Counted from the stretch's first letter, positions 9,034-18,149 are shown. The stretch is 64,000 nt of DNA from Serratia marcescens (GCF_006715005.1 NZ_VFMJ01000001.1:1922001-1986000), one strand, 5' to 3'. The notes: generated by a model from the sequence alone, not told the origin. A program made the numbers and translations.

Positions 9034-9939
9034 ATGACAGACCCTGATTTCAACCTGCTGATCGCGCTCGACGCGCTGCTGACGGCGGGCAGCGTTGCCG
9101 GCGCGGCGCGACGTCTCGGTTTAAGCGCCTCGGCGATGAGCCGTACCCTCAGCCGGCTGCGTACGGCGACCGGCGATCCCCTGCTGGTGCGCGCCGGGCG
9201 CCGCATGGTGCTGACGCCCTATGCCGAAACGCTGCGCGAGCGGGCGCGGCACGCGGCGTTCGAAGCGCGCGCAGTGTTACGTCCGGCGCAGGGGACATTG
9301 GATCCCGCCGTGCTGGATCGTACCTTCACGCTGCGCGCCAACGACGGCTTCGTCGAGGCCTTCGGCCCGGCGCTGATCGCCGCCGCTGCCGAACAGGCGC
9401 CGCGGGTACGGCTGCGCTTTGCGCCCAAGCCGGAGAAAAGCGACCGCCCCCTGCGTGAAGGGCTGGTCGATCTGGAGATAGGCGTACTGGGTGACATGGG
9501 CCCGGAAATCCGCCTGCAGGCGCTGTTTCGCGATCGCTTCGTCGGGGTGATGAGAACCACGCATCCGCTGGCGCAACAGCCGGAGATCGGCGCCGCCGAC
9601 TACGCCGCCTGCGGCCACGTGGTGGCCTCGCGCAGCGGGCGCATCCTCGGGCCGGTAGATGCCGCGCTGGCGGAGCTGGGGCTGACGCGCCAGATTGCCG
9701 CCGTGGTGCCGAGCTTTCCGGCCGCGCTGGCGGTGGCGCAGGCCTCAAACCTGCTGGCGTTGTTGCCCGCCTCCTTCCTGCAGGCTCAACCGGCCGACGG
9801 CCCGCTGCGCGTCTTCGAGCTGCCGGTGAAAACGCCGCCCATTACCGTCTCGCAAATGTGGCACCCGCGCCTGGACGCCGAGGCGGATCACCGCTGGCTG
9901 CGGCAGCTGGTGCTGGCCGTTTGTCGCCAACGGGTATAG
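9034..9939 (+). CDS. LysR family transcriptional regulator
   Basis: A 301-residue LysR protein: N-terminal helix-turn-helix (LLTAGSVAGAARRLGLSASAMSRTLSRLR, about residues 15-43), linker helix, and a two-lobed substrate-binding domain from about residue 90. The DNA-recognition stretch SASAMSRTLSRLR and the LLVRAGRRMVLTPYAE segment are typical of the NodD/YbeF-like LysR subgroup. It is 69 bases after the AraC gene and convergent with the tetR gene, so its target is not obvious; no divergent partner exists. The effector is unknown. Confidence 0.82.
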   Translation: MTDPDFNLLIALDALLTAGSVAGAARRLGLSASAMSRTLSRLRTATGDPLLVRAGRRMVLTPYAETLRERARHAAFEARAVLRPAQGTLDPAVLDRTFTLRANDGFVEAFGPALIAAAAEQAPRVRLRFAPKPEKSDRPLREGLVDLEIGVLGDMGPEIRLQALFRDRFVGVMRTTHPLAQQPEIGAADYAACGHVVASRSGRILGPVDAALAELGLTRQIAAVVPSFPAALAVAQASNLLALLPASFLQAQPADGPLRVFELPVKTPPITVSQMWHPRLDAEADHRWLRQLVLAVCRQRV

Positions 9940-9965
9940 GCTGGGTGACAATGTCACAAAGAACC

Positions 9966-10607
9966 TTACCGCGCCACACGCCCGTTTAAATCGGCTAAAT
10001 ACGCGCAGAACATGTCCGCCATCGCATCGGCATAAGACGCGATCTCGGTATCGGTTCGCGGCGTTTCGGAGAATTGCTTGCCCGCCGCTCCCAACGTGCC
10101 GACGATCAGGTCGCCCGCCAGCCGGCGAGCGACCGGCGGCACATCAGGCAACGCTTCGCGCATGAAAACCTGCACGATATCCTTGCCGGTTGCCTTTACC
10201 GCCAGTGCCTCCGGCGCATCTCTGTAGAGCGGTGCCGCATCATTCAACGCGACGCGCATCTGCGCCTCTTCACATTCCGAACGGATAAACGCCTGCACCA
10301 GCAACCGCAGACGCTCGACCGGCGTTTTCTCGCGGTTGACCAAAATACGACTCAGCATATCGGTGGTCTGCCGCCATTCTTCGCTCTGCAAACGAAACAG
10401 GATCGCCGCCTTGTTGGGGAAATACTGATAAAGCGACCCGACGCTGACGCCGGCGCGTTCAGCCACCCTGGCGGTGGTGAAACGCGCCGCCCCCTCCTGC
10501 GCCAAAACCTGAATAGCGGCGGTCAGAATGGCGGACACCAGTTCGGCGGAGCGCGCTTGTTGTGGTTGTTTTCTCGAGGAAATTTGTTTACTGCGGCGTT
10601 CAGTCAT
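9966..10607 (-). CDS. TetR family transcriptional regulator
   Basis: A 213-residue TetR repressor. The N-terminal DNA-binding domain spans about 20-70 with the helix-turn-helix FTTARVAERAGVSVGSLYQYFPNKAAIL. The remaining all-helical part is the ligand-binding and dimer domain. The first 20 residues are basic (TERRSKQISSRKQPQQARS). It is divergent from an O-methyltransferase gene 93 bases away, with direct repeats in between that are probably its operator. Ligand unknown. Confidence 0.85.
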   Translation of the reverse strand: MTERRSKQISSRKQPQQARSAELVSAILTAAIQVLAQEGAARFTTARVAERAGVSVGSLYQYFPNKAAILFRLQSEEWRQTTDMLSRILVNREKTPVERLRLLVQAFIRSECEEAQMRVALNDAAPLYRDAPEALAVKATGKDIVQVFMREALPDVPPVARRLAGDLIVGTLGAAGKQFSETPRTDTEIASYADAMADMFCAYLADLNGRVAR

Positions 10608-10618
10608 AGCGGGCGGCC

Positions 10619-10657
10619 AATGCGAATAGAGGAATGCGAATAGTTCGTCATATTATA
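10619..10657 (-). promoter_or_regulatory. tetR promoter with 11-base direct repeat operator
   Basis: AATGCGAATAG occurs twice, at 10619-10629 and 10633-10643 (14-base period). Read on the minus strand a perfect TATAAT (10652-10657) lies just upstream, so the repeats fall at and after the expected start point of tetR, a position that suits autorepression. The second repeat also contains the small palindrome CGAATAGTTCG. Confidence 0.5.
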
Positions 10658-10700
10658 GCGGCATGCGCTAACGCGCTCCATTGACGACAGGAGATTTGCC

Positions 10701-11363
10701 ATGAGTACCCTGACCACGGCCCCCTTAGCGCCGCTGCTAAGCAGCCTGTTCCAGCAGGCATCCCGCCACGCGCCGGCGCTTGCCGCCCTGTTCCGCGACG
10801 TGCCGGACGCAGAGCAAAGCCGGCTGATGCAGAGCAAAACCGAGTACCGCGAACTCTACCACCGCCTGAAGGATTTCCCGCTGGCCGTGTCGCCGGAAAC
10901 CGGCGCATTGCTGTATATGCTGGCGCGCGGTTGCCGGGCGCAAAACATTGTCGAATTCGGTACGTCGTTCGGCATTTCTACCCTGCACTTAGCCGCCGCG
11001 CTGCGCGATAACGGCGGAGGCCGGTTGATCACCTGCGAGTTTGAACCGGGCAAAGCGGCGCAGGCGCGCAACAACCTGACCGAAGGCGGCGTCATCGACC
11101 TGGTGGAGATCCGGGTGGGCGACGCCCTGGAAACGCTGCGCGACGATCTGCCGGCCACGGTTGATCTGCTGCTGCTCGACGGCGCCAAGGGACTTTACCC
11201 TGATATTCTCGACTTGCTTGAGAGCCGTCTGCGGCCCGGCGCGCTGATCGTCGCCGACAACGCCGATGACAGTCCGGATTACCTGGCGCGGGTGCGCGCC
11301 CCGGCGGCAGGCTATCTCTCCACGCCGTTCGCAGATGACGTCGAGCTGTCGATTCGACTTTAA
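10701..11363 (+). CDS. SAM-dependent O-methyltransferase (class I, family 3-like)
   Basis: A 220-residue Rossmann-fold methyltransferase. The SAM-binding motif I is IVEFGTSFGISTLHLAAAL near residues 78-97, the acidic adenosine ligand is in ITCEFEPGKA near 112, and motif post II is VDLLLLDGAKGLYPDIL near 153. This pattern fits catechol-type O-methyltransferases that act on small phenolics. It is divergent from tetR and is the only nearby target, so repression relieved by a phenolic or similar compound is a reasonable guess. The substrate is not known. AGGAG precedes the ATG at a suitable distance. Confidence 0.8.
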   Translation: MSTLTTAPLAPLLSSLFQQASRHAPALAALFRDVPDAEQSRLMQSKTEYRELYHRLKDFPLAVSPETGALLYMLARGCRAQNIVEFGTSFGISTLHLAAALRDNGGGRLITCEFEPGKAAQARNNLTEGGVIDLVEIRVGDALETLRDDLPATVDLLLLDGAKGLYPDILDLLESRLRPGALIVADNADDSPDYLARVRAPAAGYLSTPFADDVELSIRL

Positions 11364-11367
11364 AATC

Positions 11368-11404
11368 CCCATAGAGCGAGGGTTGTTCCCCCTCGCTCTA
11401 TGGG
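11368..11404. terminator. Perfect 15-base hairpin after the O-methyltransferase
   Basis: CCCATAGAGCGAGGG (11368-11382) and CCCTCGCTCTATGGG (11390-11404) form a perfect stem with a seven-base loop. No T tract follows on the plus strand (AGAACATAG). On the minus strand ATTTTAAAG follows. It may work as a terminator, transcript stabiliser or protein-binding site. Confidence 0.55.
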
Positions 11405-11444
11405 AGAACATAGCGTTCACGATGCCTGACTCAGTGAAACGCCC

Positions 11445-12494
11445 ATGACGCTTCCCCCTCTCTGGCCGGTGTTCGACGGCCATAATGATCTGCTGCTCAA
11501 TCTGTGGCTGCAGCACGATGACGATCCGGCCACCGCCTTCTATTCCCGCGTCACGCCGGGCCACCTCGATTTCGCCCGTATGCGACGCGGCGGATTTTTC
11601 GGCGGACTGTTCGCGGTATTTATTCCCCCGGTCAGCTACATCGCCCAGATGCGTAACCAAACGCAGGACCAGGCGCAGGCCACCTTCGATCCGCTGGCGA
11701 TCGCCGAACGGCAAATCGCCATCCTGCAGCAGCTGGAGCAGGCTTCTCAGGGGCAGCTGCGCATCTGTCGCACCGCCACCGAAATAGAACAGTGCCGCCT
11801 CAACCGGCAAATCGCTGCGGTGCTGCATATTGAAGGCGCCGGCATGATCGATGCGGAGCTGACACAGCTGGAGGCCTTCTACCGGCTGGGCGTGCGCAGC
11901 ATCGGGCCATTCTGGAATCTGCCGAACGCCTTCGGCACCGGCGTCAGCGGGCCGTTCCCCGGCTCACCCGATACCGGCCCCGGCCTGACGCCGGCCGGCG
12001 AGGCGCTGATCCGCGCCTGTAACCGCCGCCGCATCATGATCGACGTCTCGCACATGAACGAGAAAACCTTCTGGCAAACCGCCGCGCTGAGCCACGCGCC
12101 GCTGGTCGCCACCCACTCCAACGCCCACGCCCTCTGCCCACAGCCGCGCAACCTGACCGACGCGCAGCTGGACGCCATCGCCCAGAGCGGCGGGATGGTC
12201 GGCGTCAATTTCGGTACCGCCTTCCTGCGCGCGGACGGCAAACGTGACAGTGCAACAACCGGCTTAACAGAAATTGTTAAACACGTTGAGTATTTGATCG
12301 CTAAACTTGGTGAAGACCGCGTGGGATTTGGCTCTGATTTTGACGGGGTCAACGTACCGCAACCGTTGGCGGATGTTGGCGGCCTGCCGCTGCTGACGCA
12401 GGCGCTGGCACAGGCCGGGTTCGATAACCGGCTGCTGGAGAAGCTGACCTGGCGCAACTGGCTGAACGTGCTCGCCGCCACCTGGGGTGAATAA
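11445..12494 (+). CDS. Peptidase M19 family dipeptidase (renal dipeptidase-like)
   Basis: A 349-residue zinc dipeptidase of family M19. Metal ligands are visible as His13 and Asp15 in FDGHNDLL, Glu in HIEGAG near 126, and histidines in DVSHMN and ATHSNAH near 200-225; FGSDFDGV near 288 supplies the conserved Asp. There is no signal peptide, so it should act in the cytoplasm on dipeptides. It lies 117 bases before pqqA in the same direction. Because PQQ is carved from the PqqA peptide, a dipeptidase here may help degrade the cleaved peptide, but that link is inference only. Confidence 0.85.
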   Translation: MTLPPLWPVFDGHNDLLLNLWLQHDDDPATAFYSRVTPGHLDFARMRRGGFFGGLFAVFIPPVSYIAQMRNQTQDQAQATFDPLAIAERQIAILQQLEQASQGQLRICRTATEIEQCRLNRQIAAVLHIEGAGMIDAELTQLEAFYRLGVRSIGPFWNLPNAFGTGVSGPFPGSPDTGPGLTPAGEALIRACNRRRIMIDVSHMNEKTFWQTAALSHAPLVATHSNAHALCPQPRNLTDAQLDAIAQSGGMVGVNFGTAFLRADGKRDSATTGLTEIVKHVEYLIAKLGEDRVGFGSDFDGVNVPQPLADVGGLPLLTQALAQAGFDNRLLEKLTWRNWLNVLAATWGE

Positions 12495-12553
12495 CCCGGT
12501 TACGCTTTAAAGGTTGCGATCTCCGTCACATTTCGTCAACATTGGGCCGGCCG

Positions 12554-12572
12554 AATGAGAACGCTTCTCATT
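12554..12572. promoter_or_regulatory. Fur-like palindrome in the pqqA promoter region
   Basis: AATGAGAACGCTTCTCATT has perfect eight-base arms around CGC. Its core TGAGAACGCTTCTCA matches the 7-1-7 Fur half-site layout at 10 of 14 fixed positions. It lies 40-58 bases before the pqqA start codon, a position where a bound repressor would block transcription. Confidence 0.45.
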
Positions 12573-12611
12573 GGTCTCGATACTTTACGATGCATGCTAA
12601 GGAGCACTGCT

Positions 12612-12689
12612 ATGACTACCTGGACTAAACCTGAGTTTGTTGACCTGCGCCTGGGGCTGGAAGTGACGCTGTACATTTCCAACCGTTAA
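12612..12689 (+). CDS. pqqA: Coenzyme PQQ precursor peptide PqqA
   Basis: A 25-residue ribosomal peptide, [20 protein letters not shown] followed by YISNR, too short for routine ORF lists. Glu17 and Tyr21 in the EVTLY motif are the two residues that PqqE cross-links and from which the PQQ skeleton is built. The Klebsiella peptide I recall is 23 residues, so this one has two extra N-terminal residues. AAGGAG lies eight bases before the ATG. It is the first gene of the pqq operon, and a hairpin after it probably makes its transcript more abundant than the rest. Confidence 0.97.
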   Translation: MTTWTKPEFVDLRLGLEVTLYISNR

Positions 12690-12698
12690 TCGCCCGTC

Positions 12699-12719
12699 TG
12701 CCCGCCTTTCGCGCGGGCA
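12699..12719 (+). terminator. Attenuator hairpin between pqqA and pqqB
   Basis: TGCCCGC (12699-12705) pairs with GCGGGCA (12713-12719) around a seven-base loop and is followed by TTTCTTTCCC. A partial terminator here would keep pqqA mRNA in excess over the biosynthetic genes. Confidence 0.6.
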
Positions 12720-12747
12720 TTTCTTTCCCTCTCTTTCTGGTTTAGAC

Positions 12748-13662
12748 ATGCAGATAAAAGTTCTCGGCTCGGCGGCGGGCGGCGGCTTTCCCCAGTGGAA
12801 TTGCAACTGCGAAAACTGCCGGGGCGTTCGCGACCACAGCATCAACGCCACGCGCCGCACGCAGTCTTCCATCGCCATCAGTGATGATGACGGTAAAAAC
12901 TGGGTGCTGTGCAACGTTTCCCCGGACATTTGCCATCAGCTGTTGGCCTCGCCCGAATTGAATAATCCCGACGTGCTGCGCGGCACCGGTATCGGCGCGA
13001 TCGTGCTGACCGACAGCCAGATCGATCACAGCGCGGGCTTACTCAATTTGCGTGAGGGCTGTCCGCATCACGTCTGGTGCACGCCTGAAGTACATGACGA
13101 TCTCAGCACCGGCTTCCCGGTGTTTCCCATGCTCTCCCACTGGAACGGCGGGCTGATTCACCACCCGGTGACGCCCGGTGAGCCGTTCCACACGGCGGTC
13201 TGCCCGACCGTGCGCTTTACCGCCATTCCGCTGCTCAGCAACGCGCCGCCCTATTCGCCGTATCGCGATCGTCCGTTGCCGGGCCACAACGTGGCGCTGT
13301 TTATCGAAGATACCGCACGCGGGGTCGGGCTGCTGTATGCACCGGGCCTGGGTGAGCCGGACGAGGCGCTGATGCCGTGGCTGCGCCGCGCGGACTGCCT
13401 GCTGATCGACGGCACGCTGTGGCGCGACAACGAACTGGCCAACGCCGGCGTGGGCCGCAATACCGGCAAGGACATGGGGCATCTGGCGCTGGCGGAAGAA
13501 CACGGGCTGGCAGCTCTGCTCGCCACCTTGCCCGCCAGGCGCAAAATCCTGATCCACATTAACAATACCAACCCTATCCTCAATGAAGACTCGGTAGAGC
13601 GGCAAAGCCTGACCGCCGCCGGCATTGAAGTGAGCTGGGACGGCATGAATATCGAACTGTAG
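12748..13662 (+). CDS. pqqB: PQQ biosynthesis protein PqqB
   Basis: A 304-residue metallo-beta-lactamase-fold protein matching PqqB from the first residue ([20 protein letters not shown]). The cysteines C19, C21 and C24 and the segment [11 protein letters not shown], a variant of the HxHxDH metal site, are typical of this family. PqqB is thought to act as an iron-dependent hydroxylase on the Glu-Tyr-derived intermediate before the final PqqC step. It lies second in pqqABCDEF, nine bases before pqqC. Confidence 0.95.
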   Translation: MQIKVLGSAAGGGFPQWNCNCENCRGVRDHSINATRRTQSSIAISDDDGKNWVLCNVSPDICHQLLASPELNNPDVLRGTGIGAIVLTDSQIDHSAGLLNLREGCPHHVWCTPEVHDDLSTGFPVFPMLSHWNGGLIHHPVTPGEPFHTAVCPTVRFTAIPLLSNAPPYSPYRDRPLPGHNVALFIEDTARGVGLLYAPGLGEPDEALMPWLRRADCLLIDGTLWRDNELANAGVGRNTGKDMGHLALAEEHGLAALLATLPARRKILIHINNTNPILNEDSVERQSLTAAGIEVSWDGMNIEL

Positions 13663-13671
13663 GGAACCGCC

Positions 13672-14427
13672 ATGACGCAACCACTCCCCCTTGACCCACA
13701 GGCGTTTGAAGCGGCGCTGCGCGCCAAAGGCGCTTATTACCATATCCACCACCCGTACCACATCGCGATGCACAACGGCGAAGCGACCCGCGAGCAGATC
13801 CAGGGCTGGGTGGCCAACCGGTTCTACTACCAGACCAGCATTCCGATCAAAGACGCGGCGATCATGGCTAACTGCCCACAGCCGGAAACCCGCCGCAAAT
13901 GGGTGCAGCGTATCCTGGATCACGACGGCTACGGCGGCAGCGAAGGCGGCATCGAAGCCTGGCTGCGCCTGGGCGAAGCCGTCGGGCTGCAGCGCGACAC
14001 CCTGCTCTCTGAAGAGTTGGTGCTGCCGGGCGTGCGTTTTGCGGTGGACGCCTATGTCAATTTCGCTCGCCGCGCTTGCTGGCAGGAAGCGGCCTGCAGC
14101 TCGCTGACCGAACTGTTCGCGCCGCAAATCCACCAATCGCGCCTCGACAGCTGGCCGCAGCACTACCCGTGGATCGACGCCGCCGGTTACGATTATTTCC
14201 GCAGCCGCCTCGGCCAGGCCAACCGCGATGTGGAACACGGCCTGGCGTTGGCGCTGGACTATTGCGACACCGTTGAAAAGCAGCGGCGCATGCTGGAGAT
14301 CCTGCAGTTCAAGCTGGATATTCTGTGGAGCATGCTGGACGCCATGAGCATGGCCTATACCCTGAACCGCCCGCCTTACCACAGCGTGACCGCCGCGCGG
14401 GTATGGCACAACCAGAGGCTGGTGTAA
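13672..14427 (+). CDS. pqqC: Pyrroloquinoline-quinone synthase PqqC
   Basis: A 251-residue all-helical oxidase that performs the last step of PQQ synthesis, ring closure and eight-electron oxidation of AHQQ, without a metal or cofactor. The N-terminal half carries the family block [20 protein letters not shown] (residues 23-42), with the histidines that line the active site, followed by [19 protein letters not shown]. Length and sequence are normal for the family. Its TAA stop overlaps the pqqD start by one base (TAATG), so translation is coupled. Confidence 0.96.
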   Translation: MTQPLPLDPQAFEAALRAKGAYYHIHHPYHIAMHNGEATREQIQGWVANRFYYQTSIPIKDAAIMANCPQPETRRKWVQRILDHDGYGGSEGGIEAWLRLGEAVGLQRDTLLSEELVLPGVRFAVDAYVNFARRACWQEAACSSLTELFAPQIHQSRLDSWPQHYPWIDAAGYDYFRSRLGQANRDVEHGLALALDYCDTVEKQRRMLEILQFKLDILWSMLDAMSMAYTLNRPPYHSVTAARVWHNQRLV

Positions 14428-14705
14428 TGACGCTGAACCCTGAGCACACCCCCGTCTTCCGCCGCGGCTACCGCCTGCAATGGGAGCAGGTGCAAAACAG
14501 CCATGTGATCCTCTACCCGGAAGGCATGGCCAAGCTGAACGACAGCGCCGCCGCCATCTTGCAGTTGGTCGACGGCCACACCACGCTGAACGGCATCATC
14601 GCGCAGCTGAACGCCCGCTTCCCCGGCGCCGAGGGGTTGGCAGATGACGTGCTGGAATTTTTCCAGCGCGCCTATGAACAAAAATGGGTGACCTTCCGTG
14701 ACTGA
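14427..14705 (+). CDS. pqqD: PqqA-binding chaperone PqqD
   Basis: A 92-residue winged-helix RiPP recognition protein (starts [20 protein letters not shown]). PqqD binds PqqA and presents it to the radical SAM enzyme PqqE. The start ATG at 14427 shares a base with the pqqC stop. The frame is open upstream inside pqqC, but the family begins here. Its last eight bases overlap the GTG start of pqqE, which favours equal production of the two interacting proteins. Confidence 0.95.
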   Translation: MTLNPEHTPVFRRGYRLQWEQVQNSHVILYPEGMAKLNDSAAAILQLVDGHTTLNGIIAQLNARFPGAEGLADDVLEFFQRAYEQKWVTFRD

Positions 14706-15834
14706 AGCACGCGCGCCGGCGGTGAACCCGCCGCTCTGGCTGCTGGCGGAGCTGACCTACCGCTGCCCGCTGCAGTGCCCCTATTGCTCCAACCCGCTCG
14801 ATTTTGCCGCGCAGGAAAAAGAACTGACTACCGCGCAGTGGATCGAGGTGTTTCGCCAGGCGCGGGCGATGGGCAGCGTGCAGCTCGGTTTTTCCGGCGG
14901 CGAGCCGCTGGTGCGTAAAGACCTGCCCGAGCTGATCGCCGCCGCGCGCGATCTCGGCTTTTACACCAACCTGATCACTTCCGGCATCGGCCTGACCGAG
15001 AAGAAGCTGCAGACCTTCGCCGACGCAGGGCTGGATCATATCCAGATCAGCTTTCAGGCCAGCGACGAAACGCTGAACGCCGCGCTGGCGGGCTCTGCCA
15101 AGGCGTTTCAGCAGAAGCTGGCCATGGCCAAGGCGGTCAAGGCCCTCGGCTATCCGATGGTGCTCAACTTCGTGCTGCATCGCCATAATATCGGCCAGAT
15201 CGACCGCATTATCGAACTGGCGATCCAGTTGGACGCCGACGACGTCGAGCTGGCGACCTGCCAGTTCTACGGCTGGGCGCACCTCAACCGCGAGGGCCTG
15301 CTGCCGACCCGCGAGCAGATCGCCGACGCGGAAGCGGTGGTGAAACGCTACCGCGAACGCATGGCCGCCGAGGGCAAGCTGGCCAATCTGCTGTTCGTCA
15401 CGCCGGACTACTACGAGGAGCGCCCCAAAGGCTGCATGGGCGGCTGGGGCGCCATCTTCATGAGCGTGACGCCAGAAGGCATGGCGTTACCCTGTCACAG
15501 CGCTCGTCAGTTACCGATCGCCTTCCCGTCGGTGCTGGAGCACGATTTGCAGCATATCTGGTACCACTCGTTCGGTTTTAACCGCTATCGCGGCTATGAC
15601 TGGATGCCGGAGCCCTGCCGTTCCTGCTCGGAGAAAGAGCAAGACTACGGCGGCTGCCGCTGTCAGGCGTTCATGCTGACAGGCAACGCCGACAACGCCG
15701 ATCCGGTATGCGGCAAATCGCCGCACCACGGCACCATTCTGGCGGCGCGGGAAGCGGCGAACCGTTCGCAGATCGGTATCGATCAGCTGCGTTTTCGCAA
15801 TCAGACCAACTCCCGTCTGATCTTCAAGGGTTGA
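14698..15834 (+). CDS. pqqE: PqqA peptide cyclase PqqE (radical SAM)
   Basis: A 378-residue radical SAM/SPASM enzyme that forms the carbon-carbon bond between Glu and Tyr of PqqA. The SAM-binding 4Fe-4S motif is CPLQCPYC with Cys23, Cys27 and Cys30. C-terminal SPASM cysteines for auxiliary clusters appear in [31 protein letters not shown] and DPVCGK. It starts with GTG inside the end of pqqD and ends two bases before pqqF. Activity needs iron-sulfur cluster supply, which makes the Fur-like site upstream of pqqA noteworthy. Confidence 0.97.
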   Translation: MTEARAPAVNPPLWLLAELTYRCPLQCPYCSNPLDFAAQEKELTTAQWIEVFRQARAMGSVQLGFSGGEPLVRKDLPELIAAARDLGFYTNLITSGIGLTEKKLQTFADAGLDHIQISFQASDETLNAALAGSAKAFQQKLAMAKAVKALGYPMVLNFVLHRHNIGQIDRIIELAIQLDADDVELATCQFYGWAHLNREGLLPTREQIADAEAVVKRYRERMAAEGKLANLLFVTPDYYEERPKGCMGGWGAIFMSVTPEGMALPCHSARQLPIAFPSVLEHDLQHIWYHSFGFNRYRGYDWMPEPCRSCSEKEQDYGGCRCQAFMLTGNADNADPVCGKSPHHGTILAAREAANRSQIGIDQLRFRNQTNSRLIFKG

Positions 15835-15836
15835 CG

Positions 15837-18149
15837 ATGGCACTCGCCGGCACCTCTTGGCAGCTCGACAACGGTTTGGCCGTCAAGGCGATAAGCGATC
15901 CTGCCGCCGCCGGCGCCGCCGCGCTGGTGCGCATTGAAGCGGGCCGTTTTCAGGCGCCCGTCGCCTGGCCGGGCCTGGCGCACCTGCTGGAGCATATGTT
16001 GTTTCGCGGCAGCGCGAACTTCAGCGCGCAAGATGGCCTGATGGGCTGGGTACCGTCGGTGGCTGGCCGACTGAACGCCACCACCCAGGCCACCCAAACT
16101 GCGTTCTTCTTCGAGGTGGGCACCGAACATTTGGCGCAGGGGTTGGCGCGGCTGAGCGATATGCTCGCCGCTCCACAGCTGGCGGCCGAGGCGATCGCAC
16201 AAGAGGTTGAGGTCATCGACGCTGAATATCGCCTGCTGCGCGCCGAGGTGGAAACCCGCTGCGAAGCCGCACAGCGGCAGATGTTCGGTGGCCTGGACGC
16301 AATGCACCGCTTTCATATCGGCAGCCGCGCCGCGTTCGGCAACGACATTTCCGCCTTGCAGCAGGCGCTGCGGCAGTTTCACCAGCGCTATTTTCGCGCG
16401 CCAAACATGACGCTGTGGCTGCAAGGCCCGCAATCGCTGGTACAGCTGCATGCGCTGGCCCAGTGCTACGGCAGCCGCTTGCCATCGGGCAGCGCCACAC
16501 CACACGAGGCATTGCCGCCGCTGACCGCTGCGGAAGATTACACCCTGTCTCTTCCCGGCACGCCGCAGCTGAGATTGGTATTTGCCCTGCCGCGTTCCCA
16601 TTCACGCGGTTGGTTGCGGCGGCTGGAGGGCCTGCTGCAGGACGAAGCCCCCGGCGGGCTGCTGGCCCGGCTGCGTGCGCAGGCGTGGTGTGACGCCGTT
16701 CGGCTGGATTATTCGCGCTGCAGTGAGAACAACGCCCTGCTGAGTTTTATCTTTACCGTCAATCACGGTTCAGCCGCTGAAGCTGCCCACATCGAAAGCG
16801 CGCTGCTGGCGTGGCTACGGGCGCTGCAGGTGCTGGCACCGGCTCAGCTTGCGCATTACGAACACCTGGCAAATCGCGATTTCCACCGCTTGACGCCGCT
16901 CGACCAGCTGCGTGCCAGAGCGCTAGGGCTGCCGCCGGCGGAACCGAACGACGATTGGCCGCGGCATATTGCGGCGCTGATTTGCGCGCCGCGTCGTCGC
17001 CTGGCCGTGCGATCCGATGGTGACGGCGAAACCCGTGAAATTCAAGGGCTGCCGCTGGCGCTTGGCCCCTTCGCCGGCGCCGCGCTGACGCCTGCAGCGG
17101 AACCTTTCCACTTTTTCTCCTCCTCGGCGGCGCTGCCAAGCCCGAGATTGCCTTCCGGCCTGGCGCCGCTGCGGCATCTGCTCCCCGGCGAAGCGCAGCC
17201 GGTGCTGCTGCTGCGGCCGGTGCCGTCCAGCCCCTTCAGTGATGAACAAGCTTACGGCTTACAGGCGGCGCTGCGCGCCGGGGCGGCCGAGCTGGCGCAT
17301 CGGGAGGGTCATTTAAGCTTCGAACGCCACCAGGGCGTGTGGCTGCTGCAACTGGCGGGCAGCCACGCGCTGCTCTGCCACGGGATGAGCGAGGTGAACC
17401 GAGCGCTGGCGGCGTTGCCGCAGGCTATCCTCAGCGAAGCGGCGAGGAACCTGCGCCATACGCAGTTGAAAGAACAAAGCGATATCGCCATTCGCCGCCT
17501 GTTAGCGCAATTGCCGGCGGCGCTCAGTGCACCAACCGCAGCGGCGCAATGGCATGCCACCTTGATCGGCGGCGATGGCGAGTTAAAACGGCAGCTGTCG
17601 CACCTGCTGTACGACTTCCCCTTTTCCGTGGCCGCGGAGCCGCCGCTGCCGACACATCAGCATCAGCGCCCCGTCACGCTGACGGAAAGCGGTGCCGAAA
17701 GCGCCTTACTGCAATTTTACCCGCTGCCAAACGGCGAAGCCGAAGGCCGTTGGGCGCTGCGCGTGCTGGCCCAGCTTTACGCGCCGCGCTATTTTCAGCG
17801 GCTGCGCGTGGATCGCAACGTGGGCTACGTGGTGCAATGCGCCTTCCACCGCTGCGCCGATGCCGAAGGCCTGCTGTTCGCGCTGCAATCCCCGACGTTC
17901 ACCGTTGAACAGCTACGGCAGTTAACCGACGAATTCTTATTACAGATGAGTCATGAGCTGCCGCACGTTAGCGCGGGTGAACTGGCGCAAATACAACAGG
18001 TGACGCAACAAAACTTGCAGCACCTCAGCACCGAATCGTTGCAGCGTGCCCGGGAAATTGCCTTGGAAAATCGCGCAATCATTGCCGCCAAGCCCATGAC
18101 ACTGGCGCAACTGACGGATTGGCAGCAGCGGCTGTTCCCCGCAGGCTGA
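15837..18149 (+). CDS. pqqF: PqqF, M16 family zinc protease of PQQ synthesis
   Basis: A 770-residue pitrilysin-type (M16) peptidase. The inverted zinc motif HLLEH is at residues 49-53 (His49, Glu52, His53), with the third ligand Glu expected in the helix EVIDAEYRLL near 125. PqqF, with or without a partner, cuts the cross-linked PqqA to free the Glu-Tyr unit. The frame extends 43 codons upstream into pqqE, but ATG 15837 fits the operon spacing (two bases after the pqqE stop) and the family start. Length matches the Klebsiella protein of about 760 residues. It is the last gene of the operon. Confidence 0.94.
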   Translation: MALAGTSWQLDNGLAVKAISDPAAAGAAALVRIEAGRFQAPVAWPGLAHLLEHMLFRGSANFSAQDGLMGWVPSVAGRLNATTQATQTAFFFEVGTEHLAQGLARLSDMLAAPQLAAEAIAQEVEVIDAEYRLLRAEVETRCEAAQRQMFGGLDAMHRFHIGSRAAFGNDISALQQALRQFHQRYFRAPNMTLWLQGPQSLVQLHALAQCYGSRLPSGSATPHEALPPLTAAEDYTLSLPGTPQLRLVFALPRSHSRGWLRRLEGLLQDEAPGGLLARLRAQAWCDAVRLDYSRCSENNALLSFIFTVNHGSAAEAAHIESALLAWLRALQVLAPAQLAHYEHLANRDFHRLTPLDQLRARALGLPPAEPNDDWPRHIAALICAPRRRLAVRSDGDGETREIQGLPLALGPFAGAALTPAAEPFHFFSSSAALPSPRLPSGLAPLRHLLPGEAQPVLLLRPVPSSPFSDEQAYGLQAALRAGAAELAHREGHLSFERHQGVWLLQLAGSHALLCHGMSEVNRALAALPQAILSEAARNLRHTQLKEQSDIAIRRLLAQLPAALSAPTAAAQWHATLIGGDGELKRQLSHLLYDFPFSVAAEPPLPTHQHQRPVTLTESGAESALLQFYPLPNGEAEGRWALRVLAQLYAPRYFQRLRVDRNVGYVVQCAFHRCADAEGLLFALQSPTFTVEQLRQLTDEFLLQMSHELPHVSAGELAQIQQVTQQNLQHLSTESLQRAREIALENRAIIAAKPMTLAQLTDWQQRLFPAG

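Noticed and set aside
9945-9957. GTGACA-A-TGTCAC palindrome as a terminator between lysR and tetR
   Set aside because: The single-base loop cannot form a hairpin of this kind and no T tract follows; left as an unexplained small palindrome.
13039-14409. A 456-codon minus-strand frame across pqqB and pqqC
   Set aside because: Shadow of the pqq genes on the other strand; no ribosome site and no recognisable domain.
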